Shown piece by piece: positions 17,375 to 26,093 of a DNA stretch of 64,000 bases; position 1 is the stretch's first letter, and the number at the start of each line of letters is the position of its first letter. The position numbers and the translations under genes were made by a program. Under the pieces are notes generated by a model. That model ran no database searches and had not been told where the DNA came from. It was given only the letters and a program-made list of their open reading frames with translations. Source of the stretch: Winogradskyella marina (lineage in GTDB: Bacteria; Bacteroidota; Bacteroidia; Flavobacteriales; Flavobacteriaceae); NCBI RefSeq assembly GCF_015645385.1, contig NZ_JADOET010000001.1, positions 496,001 through 560,000 on the forward strand, in the 5' to 3' direction.

Positions 17375-18313
17375 TCATTTTGTCCACAAACTGTCTGTAA
17401 AATAATGCTTACAATCTAAAAAATTGTGCTCCACTGTAAACTCAGCATTATTTGCTAAATCGCTAATCTCTTCTAAGGCATATTTTTTAGACAATTCGGT
17501 CCAGATTAATTCATCATAATCAAAATGAATAACTTCGTTTATCGCTTTAAGATGTACCGTTTGCTTTCTAAGACTAACGATATAACTTTTTACATTTCCG
17601 GTGATTGGATTGTAATAGCAATAAAAATCGAAATCATCAATTTTAAAATCGGCATCTAACTCACGATTCATTCTCACCAATAAGTTAAGATTAAAACGCT
17701 TTGTAATGCCATGCTTATCATAATAGGCATTATGAATAATAATTGGATTTTTCTTTAAATCAAAACCTATTAAAAGCTTATCACCACGTTTCATGTTTTT
17801 GTGAAACAGTTGCAATAATTCTTTAGCTTTTTCTTCTAAGTAGTTTCCGATGTTACCACCCAAAAACAATAATAGACTTGGATAATCACTATGTCTATTA
17901 TCTTTTAATATTTCAAAATAATCCCCCACTTTTGGGTGAATTTTTAGAGCTGGTAATTTCTCTTTTAAGCGTTGTGTGAGAATATCTATAGCTTCTTGAG
18001 ATATATCAATAGGAATATAATGGAAGTCCACGTTGTTATTCACTAAATATTCTAAAAGCTTAAAGGTTTTAAAACCATCACCAGCACCCAATTCTACAAT
18101 ATTAAAAGGGCCTGAAAACTTTAAGGCTTCAATAATTTGTTTGGATTGCATGGATAAAATCTCAAACTCTGAATTGGTTGGATAATATTCTGGCATATTC
18201 ATTATTTCTTGAAATATGCGACTGCCATTATCGTCGTAAAAATACTTAGATGGCAAGTGTTTATTTTTGGCAGTTAAGCCTTTGAGCACATCTTTTGCGA
18301 AGTTATCTGTCAT
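17375..18313 (-). CDS. egtD: L-histidine N-alpha-methyltransferase
   Basis: 312 residues, near the 320-residue length of known EgtD. It begins with the family region KHLPSKYFYDDNGSRIFQEI, the SAM-binding motif is NIVELGAGDGFKT, then FLGGNIGNY. It trimethylates histidine to hercynine, the first step of ergothioneine synthesis in the cytoplasm. The start follows the egtB stop with no gap, so the two are co-translated. It is the last gene of the redox cluster. Confidence 0.88.
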   Translation of the reverse strand: MTDNFAKDVLKGLTAKNKHLPSKYFYDDNGSRIFQEIMNMPEYYPTNSEFEILSMQSKQIIEALKFSGPFNIVELGAGDGFKTFKLLEYLVNNNVDFHYIPIDISQEAIDILTQRLKEKLPALKIHPKVGDYFEILKDNRHSDYPSLLLFLGGNIGNYLEEKAKELLQLFHKNMKRGDKLLIGFDLKKNPIIIHNAYYDKHGITKRFNLNLLVRMNRELDADFKIDDFDFYCYYNPITGNVKSYIVSLRKQTVHLKAINEVIHFDYDELIWTELSKKYALEEISDLANNAEFTVEHNFLDCKHYFTDSLWTK

Positions 18314-19480
18314 TTATCTTGCTAATCTAATTCCTGAAAATAGCCAACGCATGTCTGGCTGAAAAAAATTTCTATAAGTCGGCCTACAATGGTTTTTTGA
18401 AGTCGCCACTGAGCCACCTCGCAACACCATTTGATTCACCATAAATTTACCATTATACTCACCAAGCGCACCGTCTACTTTAGTGTAATTAGGGTAAGGT
18501 AAGTACGCACTATTGGTCCATTCCCAAAGTTGGCCATAATTAAATTGAGGTGATGCCACTTCCCATTCAAACTCGGTGGGTAAACGCATACCTTTCCATT
18601 GTGCAAAAGCATAAGCTTCGTAAAATGTAATATGAGTTACCGGTAAATCACCATCAACCTCAACAAAACCATTGAGTGTGTAGTGCATCCATGTCCCATC
18701 AACTTTATGCCAATATAATGGTGCTTCAAGTTTATTGTTTTGAACATAATCCCAACCCTCAGCATGCCAATGATTAAAATCGTTATAAGCGCCTGCATCT
18801 ATAAATTCAATAAACTCTGAATTGGTGACGAGTTGATTTGAAATTTCAAAATCATGAAGATACACTTTATGCCTTCCTAATTCATTATCAAAACAAAAGC
18901 CTTCCCCTTTATGACCAATTTGGTAAACACCTTCTTTAAATTGAAGAAATTCTTGTGGTTCATTTTCGGCTTGTAACTGGATTTTATAATCTAAAACCGG
19001 AAAAGAAGGTTGATTCCCAAAAATATATTTGATGTCGTAAATTAATAGTTCTTGATGCTGCTGCTCGTGCTGTAAACCAATTTCAATAATATTAAAAATC
19101 TCTTCAGAAGTTCCATTAGAAATAAATTCCGAAAGTTGTGTATTTACATAAGCCCTATAATCGAGAACTTCTTGCAACGTTGGTCGTGTCATTAAACCAC
19201 GTTCAGCTCGCATAACCCGTTTACCTACGTTATTGTAATAACTGTTAAAGTAATAGGCAAAATCGTCGTTAAATACTTTGTAGCCTGCTTTATATTCAGA
19301 AAGTACAAATTGCTCAAAAAACCAAGTGGTATGTGCTAAATGCCATTTGGGTGGCGACACAAATTCTGCGGGTTGGATGGATACATCTTCCGCCTGAAGC
19401 GATTTACAAATCAGTTCTGTTTGATGTCTAACTTCTAAAAATCGCTCTTTTGAAATGCTATGTTTTGTTATGGTTTCCAC
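18314..19480 (-). CDS. egtB: Ergothioneine sulfoxide synthase
   Basis: 388 residues. The N-terminal DinB-like domain carries the iron-ligand pattern: His50 in WHLAHTTWFF, and His138 and His142 in QHEQQHQEL. The C-terminal formylglycine-generating-enzyme/sulfatase-modifying domain includes HKVYLHDFEIS, LPTEFEWEVA and VLRGGSVATS, ending FSGIRLAR. The enzyme joins a thiol to hercynine using oxygen and iron. No egtA, egtC or egtE lies nearby, so a cysteine-using variant is possible but unproven. It lacks the fused methyltransferase of OvoA, and the separate egtD argues for ergothioneine rather than ovothiol. Confidence 0.88.
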   Translation of the reverse strand: METITKHSISKERFLEVRHQTELICKSLQAEDVSIQPAEFVSPPKWHLAHTTWFFEQFVLSEYKAGYKVFNDDFAYYFNSYYNNVGKRVMRAERGLMTRPTLQEVLDYRAYVNTQLSEFISNGTSEEIFNIIEIGLQHEQQHQELLIYDIKYIFGNQPSFPVLDYKIQLQAENEPQEFLQFKEGVYQIGHKGEGFCFDNELGRHKVYLHDFEISNQLVTNSEFIEFIDAGAYNDFNHWHAEGWDYVQNNKLEAPLYWHKVDGTWMHYTLNGFVEVDGDLPVTHITFYEAYAFAQWKGMRLPTEFEWEVASPQFNYGQLWEWTNSAYLPYPNYTKVDGALGEYNGKFMVNQMVLRGGSVATSKNHCRPTYRNFFQPDMRWLFSGIRLAR

Positions 19481-19488
19481 GTCTTAAT

Positions 19489-20706
19489 CTATAGTATTTC
19501 AGTTTGAAAAATAACTTCACTTGCTATGGTTTTGTGCACAGGACAACGTGATGAAATTTCTTTTAAACGTTGCTTCTGTTCTGCAGTTAAATCACCCACA
19601 AACTTTAATTTTTTGCTAATGTGATCTAGGTACTTCGGTTGCTCTAAACCAAGATTCAAATCATCACTGTGTTTCCGTGAATGTGAAATATAAACGAAGA
19701 CCTCCTTTAAATCCCACTTTTTACGTTCGGCATACATCTTAAGTGTCATTACCGTACATGCGGCTAAAGCTGCATTGAGATATTCATAAGGTGAAGGTCC
19801 AAAATCACTTCCTCCAACACTTGCGGGTTCATCTGCAATTAAAGTATGATTTTTAGTTTGAATTGAGGTGGTAAAATTATCTTCTACAATATTAAGATGC
19901 CCAACCAATTGTTCGCCTTCGGTATCTAACATTACATTTTCAACTTTAGGAAAATAACGCGATGCCCAAGTCCCAATCATATGACCTACATACTGACTAT
20001 CTTCTTCCTTAGACAGTAAATGATCTGCACTATCCAAGGTTATAAAACTTTTTGGGTGATGTGCATTTATATATAATTCTTCTGCGTTTTTTATACCTAC
20101 AATCTTATCGAATGGCGCATGCATAATCAATAGCGGTTTGCGCAAATCTTTAACTATTGTTGGCAAGTCCGTTTTGTCAAATTCTTCAACAAAATCCTGG
20201 TTAATTACAAATGGTCGACCACCAATATTTACCTCAACATCGCCTTTTTCTGCAGATTCTTCAACCTGATGCGAGAATAAATGTTTCACATGATTTACGG
20301 TTGATGGTGCACCTACTGTAGCAACTGCTTTGACTGTTTCAAGTTTGGAAGCCGCCACTAATACGGCTGCTCCACCTAAGGAATGACCGACAAGTAAACT
20401 TGGCGCTTGGTAATGATCCGACATGTAGCTATGTACATCTAACAAATCATCCACATTAGCAGAAAAATGACTATCTGCAAACTCGCCTTCACTTCGACCT
20501 AAACCTGTAAAGTCGAAACGTAACACTGCAAACCCATTTTGAGTTAATGCTCTACTCACATTTCTTACAGCACTTAGGCTGCTGCTGCATGTAAAACAAT
20601 GTGCAAAAATGGCGTAATAATTTGGCTTCTGATTGGCTGGTAATTCTAAATTGGCATTGAGAGTAATGCCTTTTCTATTTTTTATCTTAAGTTTTGTGCT
20701 TTTCAT
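19489..20706 (-). CDS. Alpha/beta-hydrolase fused to OsmC-like domain
   Basis: 405 residues. The N-terminal alpha/beta hydrolase (about 1-255) has the nucleophile elbow [13 protein letters not shown], a DKI acid loop and a late His in DSADHLLS. The C-terminal OsmC/Ohr-like domain (about 270-405) has [28 protein letters not shown] with the resolving Cys, and SRCPVHKTI with the second Cys. OsmC domains reduce organic peroxides with paired cysteines. The fused form is common in Bacteroidota. The gap to egtB is 8 bp, within the redox cluster. The hydrolase substrate is unknown. Confidence 0.88.
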   Translation of the reverse strand: MKSTKLKIKNRKGITLNANLELPANQKPNYYAIFAHCFTCSSSLSAVRNVSRALTQNGFAVLRFDFTGLGRSEGEFADSHFSANVDDLLDVHSYMSDHYQAPSLLVGHSLGGAAVLVAASKLETVKAVATVGAPSTVNHVKHLFSHQVEESAEKGDVEVNIGGRPFVINQDFVEEFDKTDLPTIVKDLRKPLLIMHAPFDKIVGIKNAEELYINAHHPKSFITLDSADHLLSKEEDSQYVGHMIGTWASRYFPKVENVMLDTEGEQLVGHLNIVEDNFTTSIQTKNHTLIADEPASVGGSDFGPSPYEYLNAALAACTVMTLKMYAERKKWDLKEVFVYISHSRKHSDDLNLGLEQPKYLDHISKKLKFVGDLTAEQKQRLKEISSRCPVHKTIASEVIFQTEIL

Positions 20707-20715
20707 TCCCTAATT

Positions 20716-20997
20716 TTATTCTTCAATGGTTACACCTCTCCAAAAAGCAACATGGTTTTTAATCCCTTTTGCTAATTCTGATACTTCTGGATAAAACCAA
20801 GCAGCATCTTTATTTTCCTTACCATCAACCTCTATCGTATAGTACGACGCTGTGCCTTTCCATGGGCAAACAGAGTTTAAGTCACTTGGTTTAAAAAATT
20901 CCTTTTTTATACTGTCGTGAGGAAAATAATGATTTCTTTCTATGACTATCGTGTCATTACTTTCTGCTATGACTTTATTATTCCAAATTGCTTTCAT
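20716..20997 (-). CDS. DUF427 protein
   Basis: 93 residues matching the small DUF427 domain: NDTIVIERNHYFP, VCPWKGTASYYTIEVDGKE and AWFYPEVSELA. The family is a single beta-barrel-like domain of unknown function. The CPWKGTA motif with its Cys is well conserved. It is 9 bp from the OsmC fusion gene, part of the same operon. Confidence 0.85.
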   Translation of the reverse strand: MKAIWNNKVIAESNDTIVIERNHYFPHDSIKKEFFKPSDLNSVCPWKGTASYYTIEVDGKENKDAAWFYPEVSELAKGIKNHVAFWRGVTIEE

Positions 20998-21059
20998 CTT
21001 TATTGTTTTTTATATTAAATAGAAGCTTTAATCTTGCTCTATTTATGGCCACTTAATTT

Positions 21060-21785
21060 TTATCTATATTCCGGATTTTCGAAAGACCAATGAGTACCAC
21101 TGTCCCACGCTTCACGAGAATTACCGTAATTGCTATATCCTTTATTTTCTTTCAATAGTTTTGCTAAGTGCAATAGATTATACGTCATAAATGTGGTATT
21201 TCTATTGGTGAATTCCGAGTCAAAACCTACTGGTGGATTCATAGTTTTATCTTTCCATTCGGTATCACCATAACTTGGTCCTGGTCCTACTTCGCCAATC
21301 CATCCACAATCGGCTTGTGGTGGAATAGAATACCCGACATGCTGCAGTGAATACAATATTCCCATGGCACAATGTTTTACGCCGTCTTCATTACCCGTTA
21401 CCATACATCCTCCTACTTTACCGTAAAACACATATTGGCCTTTATCATTCGTTTCTCCACTCATGGCGTACAAACGTTCAATTAGCTTTTGTGCTTCAGA
21501 CGATTTTTCCCCTAACCAAATTGGTGTTCCTACGATTAAAACATCGGCTTCACTCACTTTTTTATAAATACTTGGCCAGTCGTCTTTCTCCCAACCGTGT
21601 TCTGTCATATCTGGATACACTCCTACTGCAACATCATGATCTATAAATCGAACGGTCTCAAAAGACACCTTCTCTTTTTTTAGAATATTCTGAGAGACTT
21701 CCATCAGTGTTTCTGTATGACTTTCAGCAGGTGATTTCTTTAAGGTGCAATTGATGTATAATACTTTAAGTTTTGAAAAATCCAT
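21060..21785 (-). CDS. Flavodoxin-like NAD(P)H-dependent FMN reductase
   Basis: 241 residues from MDFSKLKVLYINCTLKKSP. A longer frame extends into the selO gene end, but this start gives the correct family N-terminus. FMN-binding features: a phosphate-binding loop with NCTLKKSPAESHTE, ADVLIVGTPIWLGEKSS and VGGCMVTGNEDGVKH. It is expected to be a cytoplasmic flavoprotein reductase or quinone reductase. It lies 23 bp after selO and about 60 bp before DUF427, in the redox cluster. The substrate is unknown. Confidence 0.8.
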   Translation of the reverse strand: MDFSKLKVLYINCTLKKSPAESHTETLMEVSQNILKKEKVSFETVRFIDHDVAVGVYPDMTEHGWEKDDWPSIYKKVSEADVLIVGTPIWLGEKSSEAQKLIERLYAMSGETNDKGQYVFYGKVGGCMVTGNEDGVKHCAMGILYSLQHVGYSIPPQADCGWIGEVGPGPSYGDTEWKDKTMNPPVGFDSEFTNRNTTFMTYNLLHLAKLLKENKGYSNYGNSREAWDSGTHWSFENPEYR

Positions 21786-21808
21786 AGTTCTGTTTTTTAA
21801 ATTAAAAA

Positions 21809-23371
21809 TTAAGAGCTGCAACTCAGCATTGAGCAACCGACTTTGTACCGTGCCCACTCTGGGCGTTTGGCAAACCATTTCTCGTGCTTTGGTTGCTCAT
21901 CGTAAGGTTTTTTTAATACTTTAAATAATTCATCTATCAAACCATAATCGCCCTTATCCGCTTTATCGATCGCTAACTGCGCCATATAATTTCTAAGCAC
22001 ATATTTAGGGTTTACAGCATTCATGTTTTTTTGACGTTCGGAATCTGTAATTGTTTCCTTCTGCAAGCGTTGGTCGTAAGCTTTGAACCAAACTTTCCAT
22101 TGCTTTAAATTATCTTTTATAATTTCTTCTGGCTTATAAAATGCATTTTCAATAATGTCTATACCATGGTCTGGATTATCTTTTTTGTAACTCGCTAATA
22201 ATCGGAATGCTATCGTCATATCGGTTTCAGACAACACTAAACAATCTTCAAAATTTTGTATCAGTTTCGCGTCGTCTTCAAGTTCAACTTGTAAGCCTAA
22301 TTTAGAACGCATCATGTCGAGGGATTGCTTTTCAAAATCAGTCTGGTACTGATTTAAAATCGTTTCAAAAGGCTCGGCTTCTTCAACCAGTGGATAAAGG
22401 GCATTGGCGAGCTGCAGCAAATTCCAAAGTCCGATGTTAGGTTGATTACCAAAACGGTAGCGTTTATTCTGTTTGTCTGTAGTGTTTGGCGTCCACCCAA
22501 AATCAAAATCTTCGAGCCAACCATAAGGGCCATAGTCTATGGTTAAGCCCAAAATAGACATATTATCCGTATTCATTACGCCGTGAACAAAACCAACGCG
22601 TTGCCAATGAATAATCATATCCAGCGTGCGTTGTGTCACCGCTTCAAAAAACTTGATATAGGTGTCTTTTGAAGGGTTACCCAATTCTGGATAAAAGTGT
22701 TTTATGGTATAATCGGTTAGCTTTTGAAGATTTTTAATATCATTTCGAGCCGCAAATAATTCGAAATTTCCAAAGCGAATAAAACTAGGCGCAACTCTAG
22801 CGACGATAGCGCCTTTTTCGTAATCGGCATTACCGTTGTAAAGCATATCGCGTAACACGTCATCGCCCGACAACATTAAACTTAACGCTCTTGTAGTGGG
22901 CACACCCAAATGATACATAGCTTCACTACATAAATACTCACGAATGGAAGAGCGTAAAACCGCCAACCCATCTCCTTGTCTTGAATAGGGTGTTTCACCT
23001 GAACCTTTAAGTTGAATCGCCCAACGTTGGTTGTTCTGTTCAACCTCGAATAGATTTATTGCTCTTCCGTCGCCTAATTGTCCGGCCCAATTCCCAAACT
23101 GATGACCTGCATAAGCCATGGCATATGGTTTTGTTTTAGGGTAAATTTTAGAACCAGAAAAAATCTCTAAAAAATCGTTTGATTTTATAGCCTCGTCATC
23201 TAAACCAATGGCATTTACCATTTCCTTTGAAGCATGAACTAATTTTGGGCTAGATGGAATTCTGGGATTCACATAAGAATGCGTGGCTTCAGATACTTGC
23301 CGCCTGTTATTTTCGGTATTAGCATCTGATGGTAGTTCCGTATTAAATGTGTTTTTTATGTTTAGCTGCAT
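21809..23371 (-). CDS. selO: Protein adenylyltransferase SelO (YdiU family), Cys form
   Basis: 520 residues, the expected length for the family. Conserved pseudokinase motifs are YAGHQFGNWAGQLGDGRAI, QLKGSGETPYSRQGDG, VLRSSIREYL and HGVMNTDNMSILGLTIDYG. It transfers AMP from ATP to protein hydroxyls and is linked to redox stress. The tail ends Cys513-Ser-Met-Leu-Ser-Cys518-Ser-Ser: Cys518 occupies the third-from-last position used by selenocysteine in Sec-containing homologues. It is the first gene of the leftward redox cluster. Confidence 0.9.
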   Translation of the reverse strand: MQLNIKNTFNTELPSDANTENNRRQVSEATHSYVNPRIPSSPKLVHASKEMVNAIGLDDEAIKSNDFLEIFSGSKIYPKTKPYAMAYAGHQFGNWAGQLGDGRAINLFEVEQNNQRWAIQLKGSGETPYSRQGDGLAVLRSSIREYLCSEAMYHLGVPTTRALSLMLSGDDVLRDMLYNGNADYEKGAIVARVAPSFIRFGNFELFAARNDIKNLQKLTDYTIKHFYPELGNPSKDTYIKFFEAVTQRTLDMIIHWQRVGFVHGVMNTDNMSILGLTIDYGPYGWLEDFDFGWTPNTTDKQNKRYRFGNQPNIGLWNLLQLANALYPLVEEAEPFETILNQYQTDFEKQSLDMMRSKLGLQVELEDDAKLIQNFEDCLVLSETDMTIAFRLLASYKKDNPDHGIDIIENAFYKPEEIIKDNLKQWKVWFKAYDQRLQKETITDSERQKNMNAVNPKYVLRNYMAQLAIDKADKGDYGLIDELFKVLKKPYDEQPKHEKWFAKRPEWARYKVGCSMLSCSS

Positions 23372-23537
23372 TGATTTAATCAGGCATTTGAGTCGTTATT
23401 ATCGAGGTATCATATTAGCACTGTAATAAACCATTTATTATTACAATTGTTTATAAATATACAATTTCATTTTAACTCATATGCCAGACAATTGATAGCA
23501 GACTATAATTATTTAAGCAATAGCCACTAATCAAAAT

Positions 23538-23580
23538 AAGCCAGCCCTTATATCTTAAACCGATGATATTGGGCTGGCTT
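23538..23580 (-). terminator. Long-stem hairpin downstream of the alpha-glucan operon
   Basis: AAGCCAGCCC (23538-23547) and GGGCTGGCTT (23571-23580) form a perfect 10-bp GC-rich stem with a 23-base loop. On the reverse strand it is followed by ATTTTG, a weak T-run. Its place about 180 bp past the GH97 stop suggests the end of the leftward glucan operon. Confidence 0.5.
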
Positions 23581-23643
23581 ACTTCTTAAACTGGTTGCGT
23601 TTTTCTTTTTTAGTGAATTTTAAACTATTAATACACTAAGAGT

Positions 23644-23670
23644 AGGTTTCGACTGAGCTCAACCTGACAT
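23644..23670. repeat. Dispersed palindromic repeat (TTCGACTG type)
   Basis: AGGTT and AACCT pair around TTCGACTGAGCTCA, followed by GACAT. Same family as the elements at 37873 and inside mvaD. Confidence 0.55.
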
Positions 23671-23758
23671 TGCGGTTAAATTCTGAACCTTAGTTAAAAC
23701 CGTTTACGAGGCTCTTCTGTAATTCACACTTTTTTAAAATTTTATCTCTAGTTTGCAG

Positions 23759-25882
23759 TTACTTTTTAATAAAACTCATTGCAAATCCACCACCTTCGGC
23801 TAATTTGACACTTAACTTAGAATCCTTTTTAATTGATACTCCTTCAATAGTAATATCTAATGGATTATCGTCCCAATGTGCATTGTCGCCATCTTTATAA
23901 ATTATAACTTCGTAATCTTGATTGTCTTCTAAAAAATCAAAATTTAAGTCTACCGTTCTAGCGTTTTCATCTGTGATTCCTCCGACAAACCAATTTCCTG
24001 TTTCTCTCTCTTTTCTGGCAATGGTGACATAATCGCCAACAACTCCATTTAAAACTTTAGTCGTTTCCCAATCCACACCAACATCTTTTATAAACTGAAG
24101 TGGCTCCGGATTCGCTTCGTAATGTTCTACTAAATCGGCTGCCATTTGCACCGGACTATAAATCACCACATACAATGCTAATTGTTGCGCAATTGTAGTA
24201 TTGACTTGATTGTCTTTTTTATATTCATCAAATTTAATATTGAAAATACCTGGTGTAAAATCTATAGGTCCAGATAACATTCTTGTAAAAGCCACAATTG
24301 GCAAATGCTCTGGAGGATTACCACCATCGGTAGCCCAAGCATTAAATTCTTGTCCTCTTAAGCCTTCACGAGAAATTGTATTTGGATACGTTCGTCTTAA
24401 TCCGGTGCCTTTAATAGGTTCGTGCGCGTTAATCGCGACTTCATATTTGGCGGCTTTTTCAACCGTGTTATTATAATGGTTCACCATATATTGACCATGG
24501 TGGTATTCTCCTTTTGGAAGAATCTTTCCTACGTAGCCTGTTTTCACCGTATGCATACCATATTTCTGCATTAATGCGAAGGCTGTATCTTGTTGTTTGG
24601 TGTACGTTTCTGTTGCTGCAGACGTTTCATGATGCATAATAATATCAACACCTTTTTCTTTTCCGTAACGGACTACTTCATCAATATCATAATCTGGATA
24701 GGTGGTTACAAAATCAAATACACCTTCACGATCTTCAAAACCAATCCAATGTTCCCAACCGGTATTCCAACCTTCCACCAAAACACCACCGATGTTGTTT
24801 TTAGCTGAAAAATCAATAAAATTCTTTACGTTTTCTGTGGTTGCTCCATGAGTACCGTTTGATTGTCCGCCATCAGTCCACGTACTCATATCTTGTGTCA
24901 TTCCGTAATCCCAAGAGGATTTCCCTAAGTGCATTTCCCACCAAATCCCCGTATATTTCATTGGTTTAAACCAAGATACATCTCCAAGTTTATTTGGTTC
25001 GTTTAAATTAACGATCAACTTAGATTCAATTAAATCTGGGGCATTATCTGTTATTTGAATGGTTCTCCATGGTGTATGAAACGGCATGGTTCGTTTCACT
25101 TTGTAATCCGTATTTTCTGAACCGACTAAATTACTTTTCAGGTTCAAATTTTCAGTATCAACTTTCAATGTCATTCCTGAATAATCGACTAAAGCTGCTT
25201 CATGAAAACTTAAATGTGTTCCATCGCTTCCAACCATAGTGACTGGTGTGTTTACGGCGTTTTCTGGAATATAAGTTTGGGCTAAATTCTCGTGATTAGC
25301 GAATTGTAAAGCATCAATTTCAGATAGCTTTGTGGTATTATACAAATGCTCGTAAATATCCCAATCCCCAGGAATCCAAAAGGTGTTATAATCTTCTATT
25401 AAGTTGAATTCCGTGTGTTCTTCGGTTATAAAAACATCGCCTTTTAATTGGTCTTGCTCTGGGAATTCGTATCTAAACCCAATGCCGTCATCATAAGCTT
25501 TAAAAACAATATTTAAAAACCGTTCTGGACTCGTTTTTTCCTGAAGTTCAATCTTTAACTCGTTATAATTATTAACCACATCTAACTGTTCTCCCCAGGG
25601 CATTTGCCAAGTTTCATTAAAGGTTGATGTGCTCGTGTTTTTAATTATAAAGTTTTTATTAAACGCCGCAGCATCTTTAAAATCAAAACCTAAATAAGAG
25701 GTATCAACAACGGTTTTGTTGTTGAATTTCACTGTATAAAAAGGTCGTCCTTCATTATTGATATTGAAATCAATCACCACTTTTTCATCTGGTGATTTAA
25801 TTTCTGTGATTTGTTGTTTTTCTGAATTGCATGAGAATAATGACAATGCAATTGCGAGTATTATATATTTTGACTTCTTCAT
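23759..25882 (-). CDS. susB: GH97 alpha-glucosidase, SusB-like lipoprotein
   Basis: 707 residues from MKKSKYIILA; an alternative ATG lies 6 bases upstream. Lipoprotein signal with lipobox LSLFSC. GH97 layout: N-terminal beta-sandwich, a barrel with TGIWWEMHLGKSSWDYG, MHHETSAATETYT, HTVKTGYVGK and AINAHEPIKGTGLRRTYPN (Glu488 in HEP is at a position used for catalysis in SusB), then REGLRGQEFNAW and a C-terminal beta-domain. It releases glucose from alpha-glucan oligosaccharides with inversion, and is tethered in the periplasm. Last gene of the operon. Confidence 0.9.
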   Translation of the reverse strand: MKKSKYIILAIALSLFSCNSEKQQITEIKSPDEKVVIDFNINNEGRPFYTVKFNNKTVVDTSYLGFDFKDAAAFNKNFIIKNTSTSTFNETWQMPWGEQLDVVNNYNELKIELQEKTSPERFLNIVFKAYDDGIGFRYEFPEQDQLKGDVFITEEHTEFNLIEDYNTFWIPGDWDIYEHLYNTTKLSEIDALQFANHENLAQTYIPENAVNTPVTMVGSDGTHLSFHEAALVDYSGMTLKVDTENLNLKSNLVGSENTDYKVKRTMPFHTPWRTIQITDNAPDLIESKLIVNLNEPNKLGDVSWFKPMKYTGIWWEMHLGKSSWDYGMTQDMSTWTDGGQSNGTHGATTENVKNFIDFSAKNNIGGVLVEGWNTGWEHWIGFEDREGVFDFVTTYPDYDIDEVVRYGKEKGVDIIMHHETSAATETYTKQQDTAFALMQKYGMHTVKTGYVGKILPKGEYHHGQYMVNHYNNTVEKAAKYEVAINAHEPIKGTGLRRTYPNTISREGLRGQEFNAWATDGGNPPEHLPIVAFTRMLSGPIDFTPGIFNIKFDEYKKDNQVNTTIAQQLALYVVIYSPVQMAADLVEHYEANPEPLQFIKDVGVDWETTKVLNGVVGDYVTIARKERETGNWFVGGITDENARTVDLNFDFLEDNQDYEVIIYKDGDNAHWDDNPLDITIEGVSIKKDSKLSVKLAEGGGFAMSFIKK

Positions 25883-25919
25883 AATCATTTATTTTACTAT
25901 TAAAATTTACACCCCTAAA

Positions 25920-25935
25920 GTCCCCTCAAGGGGAC
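25920..25935. repeat. Short palindrome GTCCCCT/AGGGGAC
   Basis: A perfect 7-bp stem with a 2-base loop in the gap before the GH97 gene. It may be part of a dispersed repeat or an attenuator-like hairpin. Confidence 0.45.
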
Positions 25936-26045
25936 AATCTTTCGATTCATCTTAGTCCATTGTCCACTTGATGATTAACAAAATGAGAATATACTTTCAT
26001 GATGATACCGAGCGTAGTTCATTAGGGTCTTCATTCAACTTTCGG

Positions 26046-26084
26046 TACCTGCGAGGTTTTCTAAACCTGCGAGACCAAAGGTCT
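26046..26084. repeat. Dispersed palindromic repeat (ACCTGC-AGGTTT type)
   Basis: ACCTGCGAGGTTT, a short loop, AAACCTGCGAGACC, then AAAGGTCT. GGTTT/AAACC and AGACC/GGTCT pair. Same family as copies at 27852, 32298, 32362, 35365 and 35413, all in the leftward glucan operon. Confidence 0.6.
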
Positions 26085-26093
26085 GTAATTAAT

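Larger units (their letters stand above)
23372..23758. other. Intergenic region between the GH97 gene and the selO operon
   Basis: It contains the selO upstream region on the right-hand reading of the operon start, the hairpin at 23538-23580, and a palindromic repeat at 23644-23670, each listed separately. Otherwise AT-rich without a convincing gene or exact TAnnTTTG element. Confidence 0.6.

Noticed and set aside
18314-19480. Possible ovothiol synthase OvoA
   Set aside because: Only 388 residues and lacks the fused C-terminal methyltransferase; the adjacent separate egtD supports ergothioneine.
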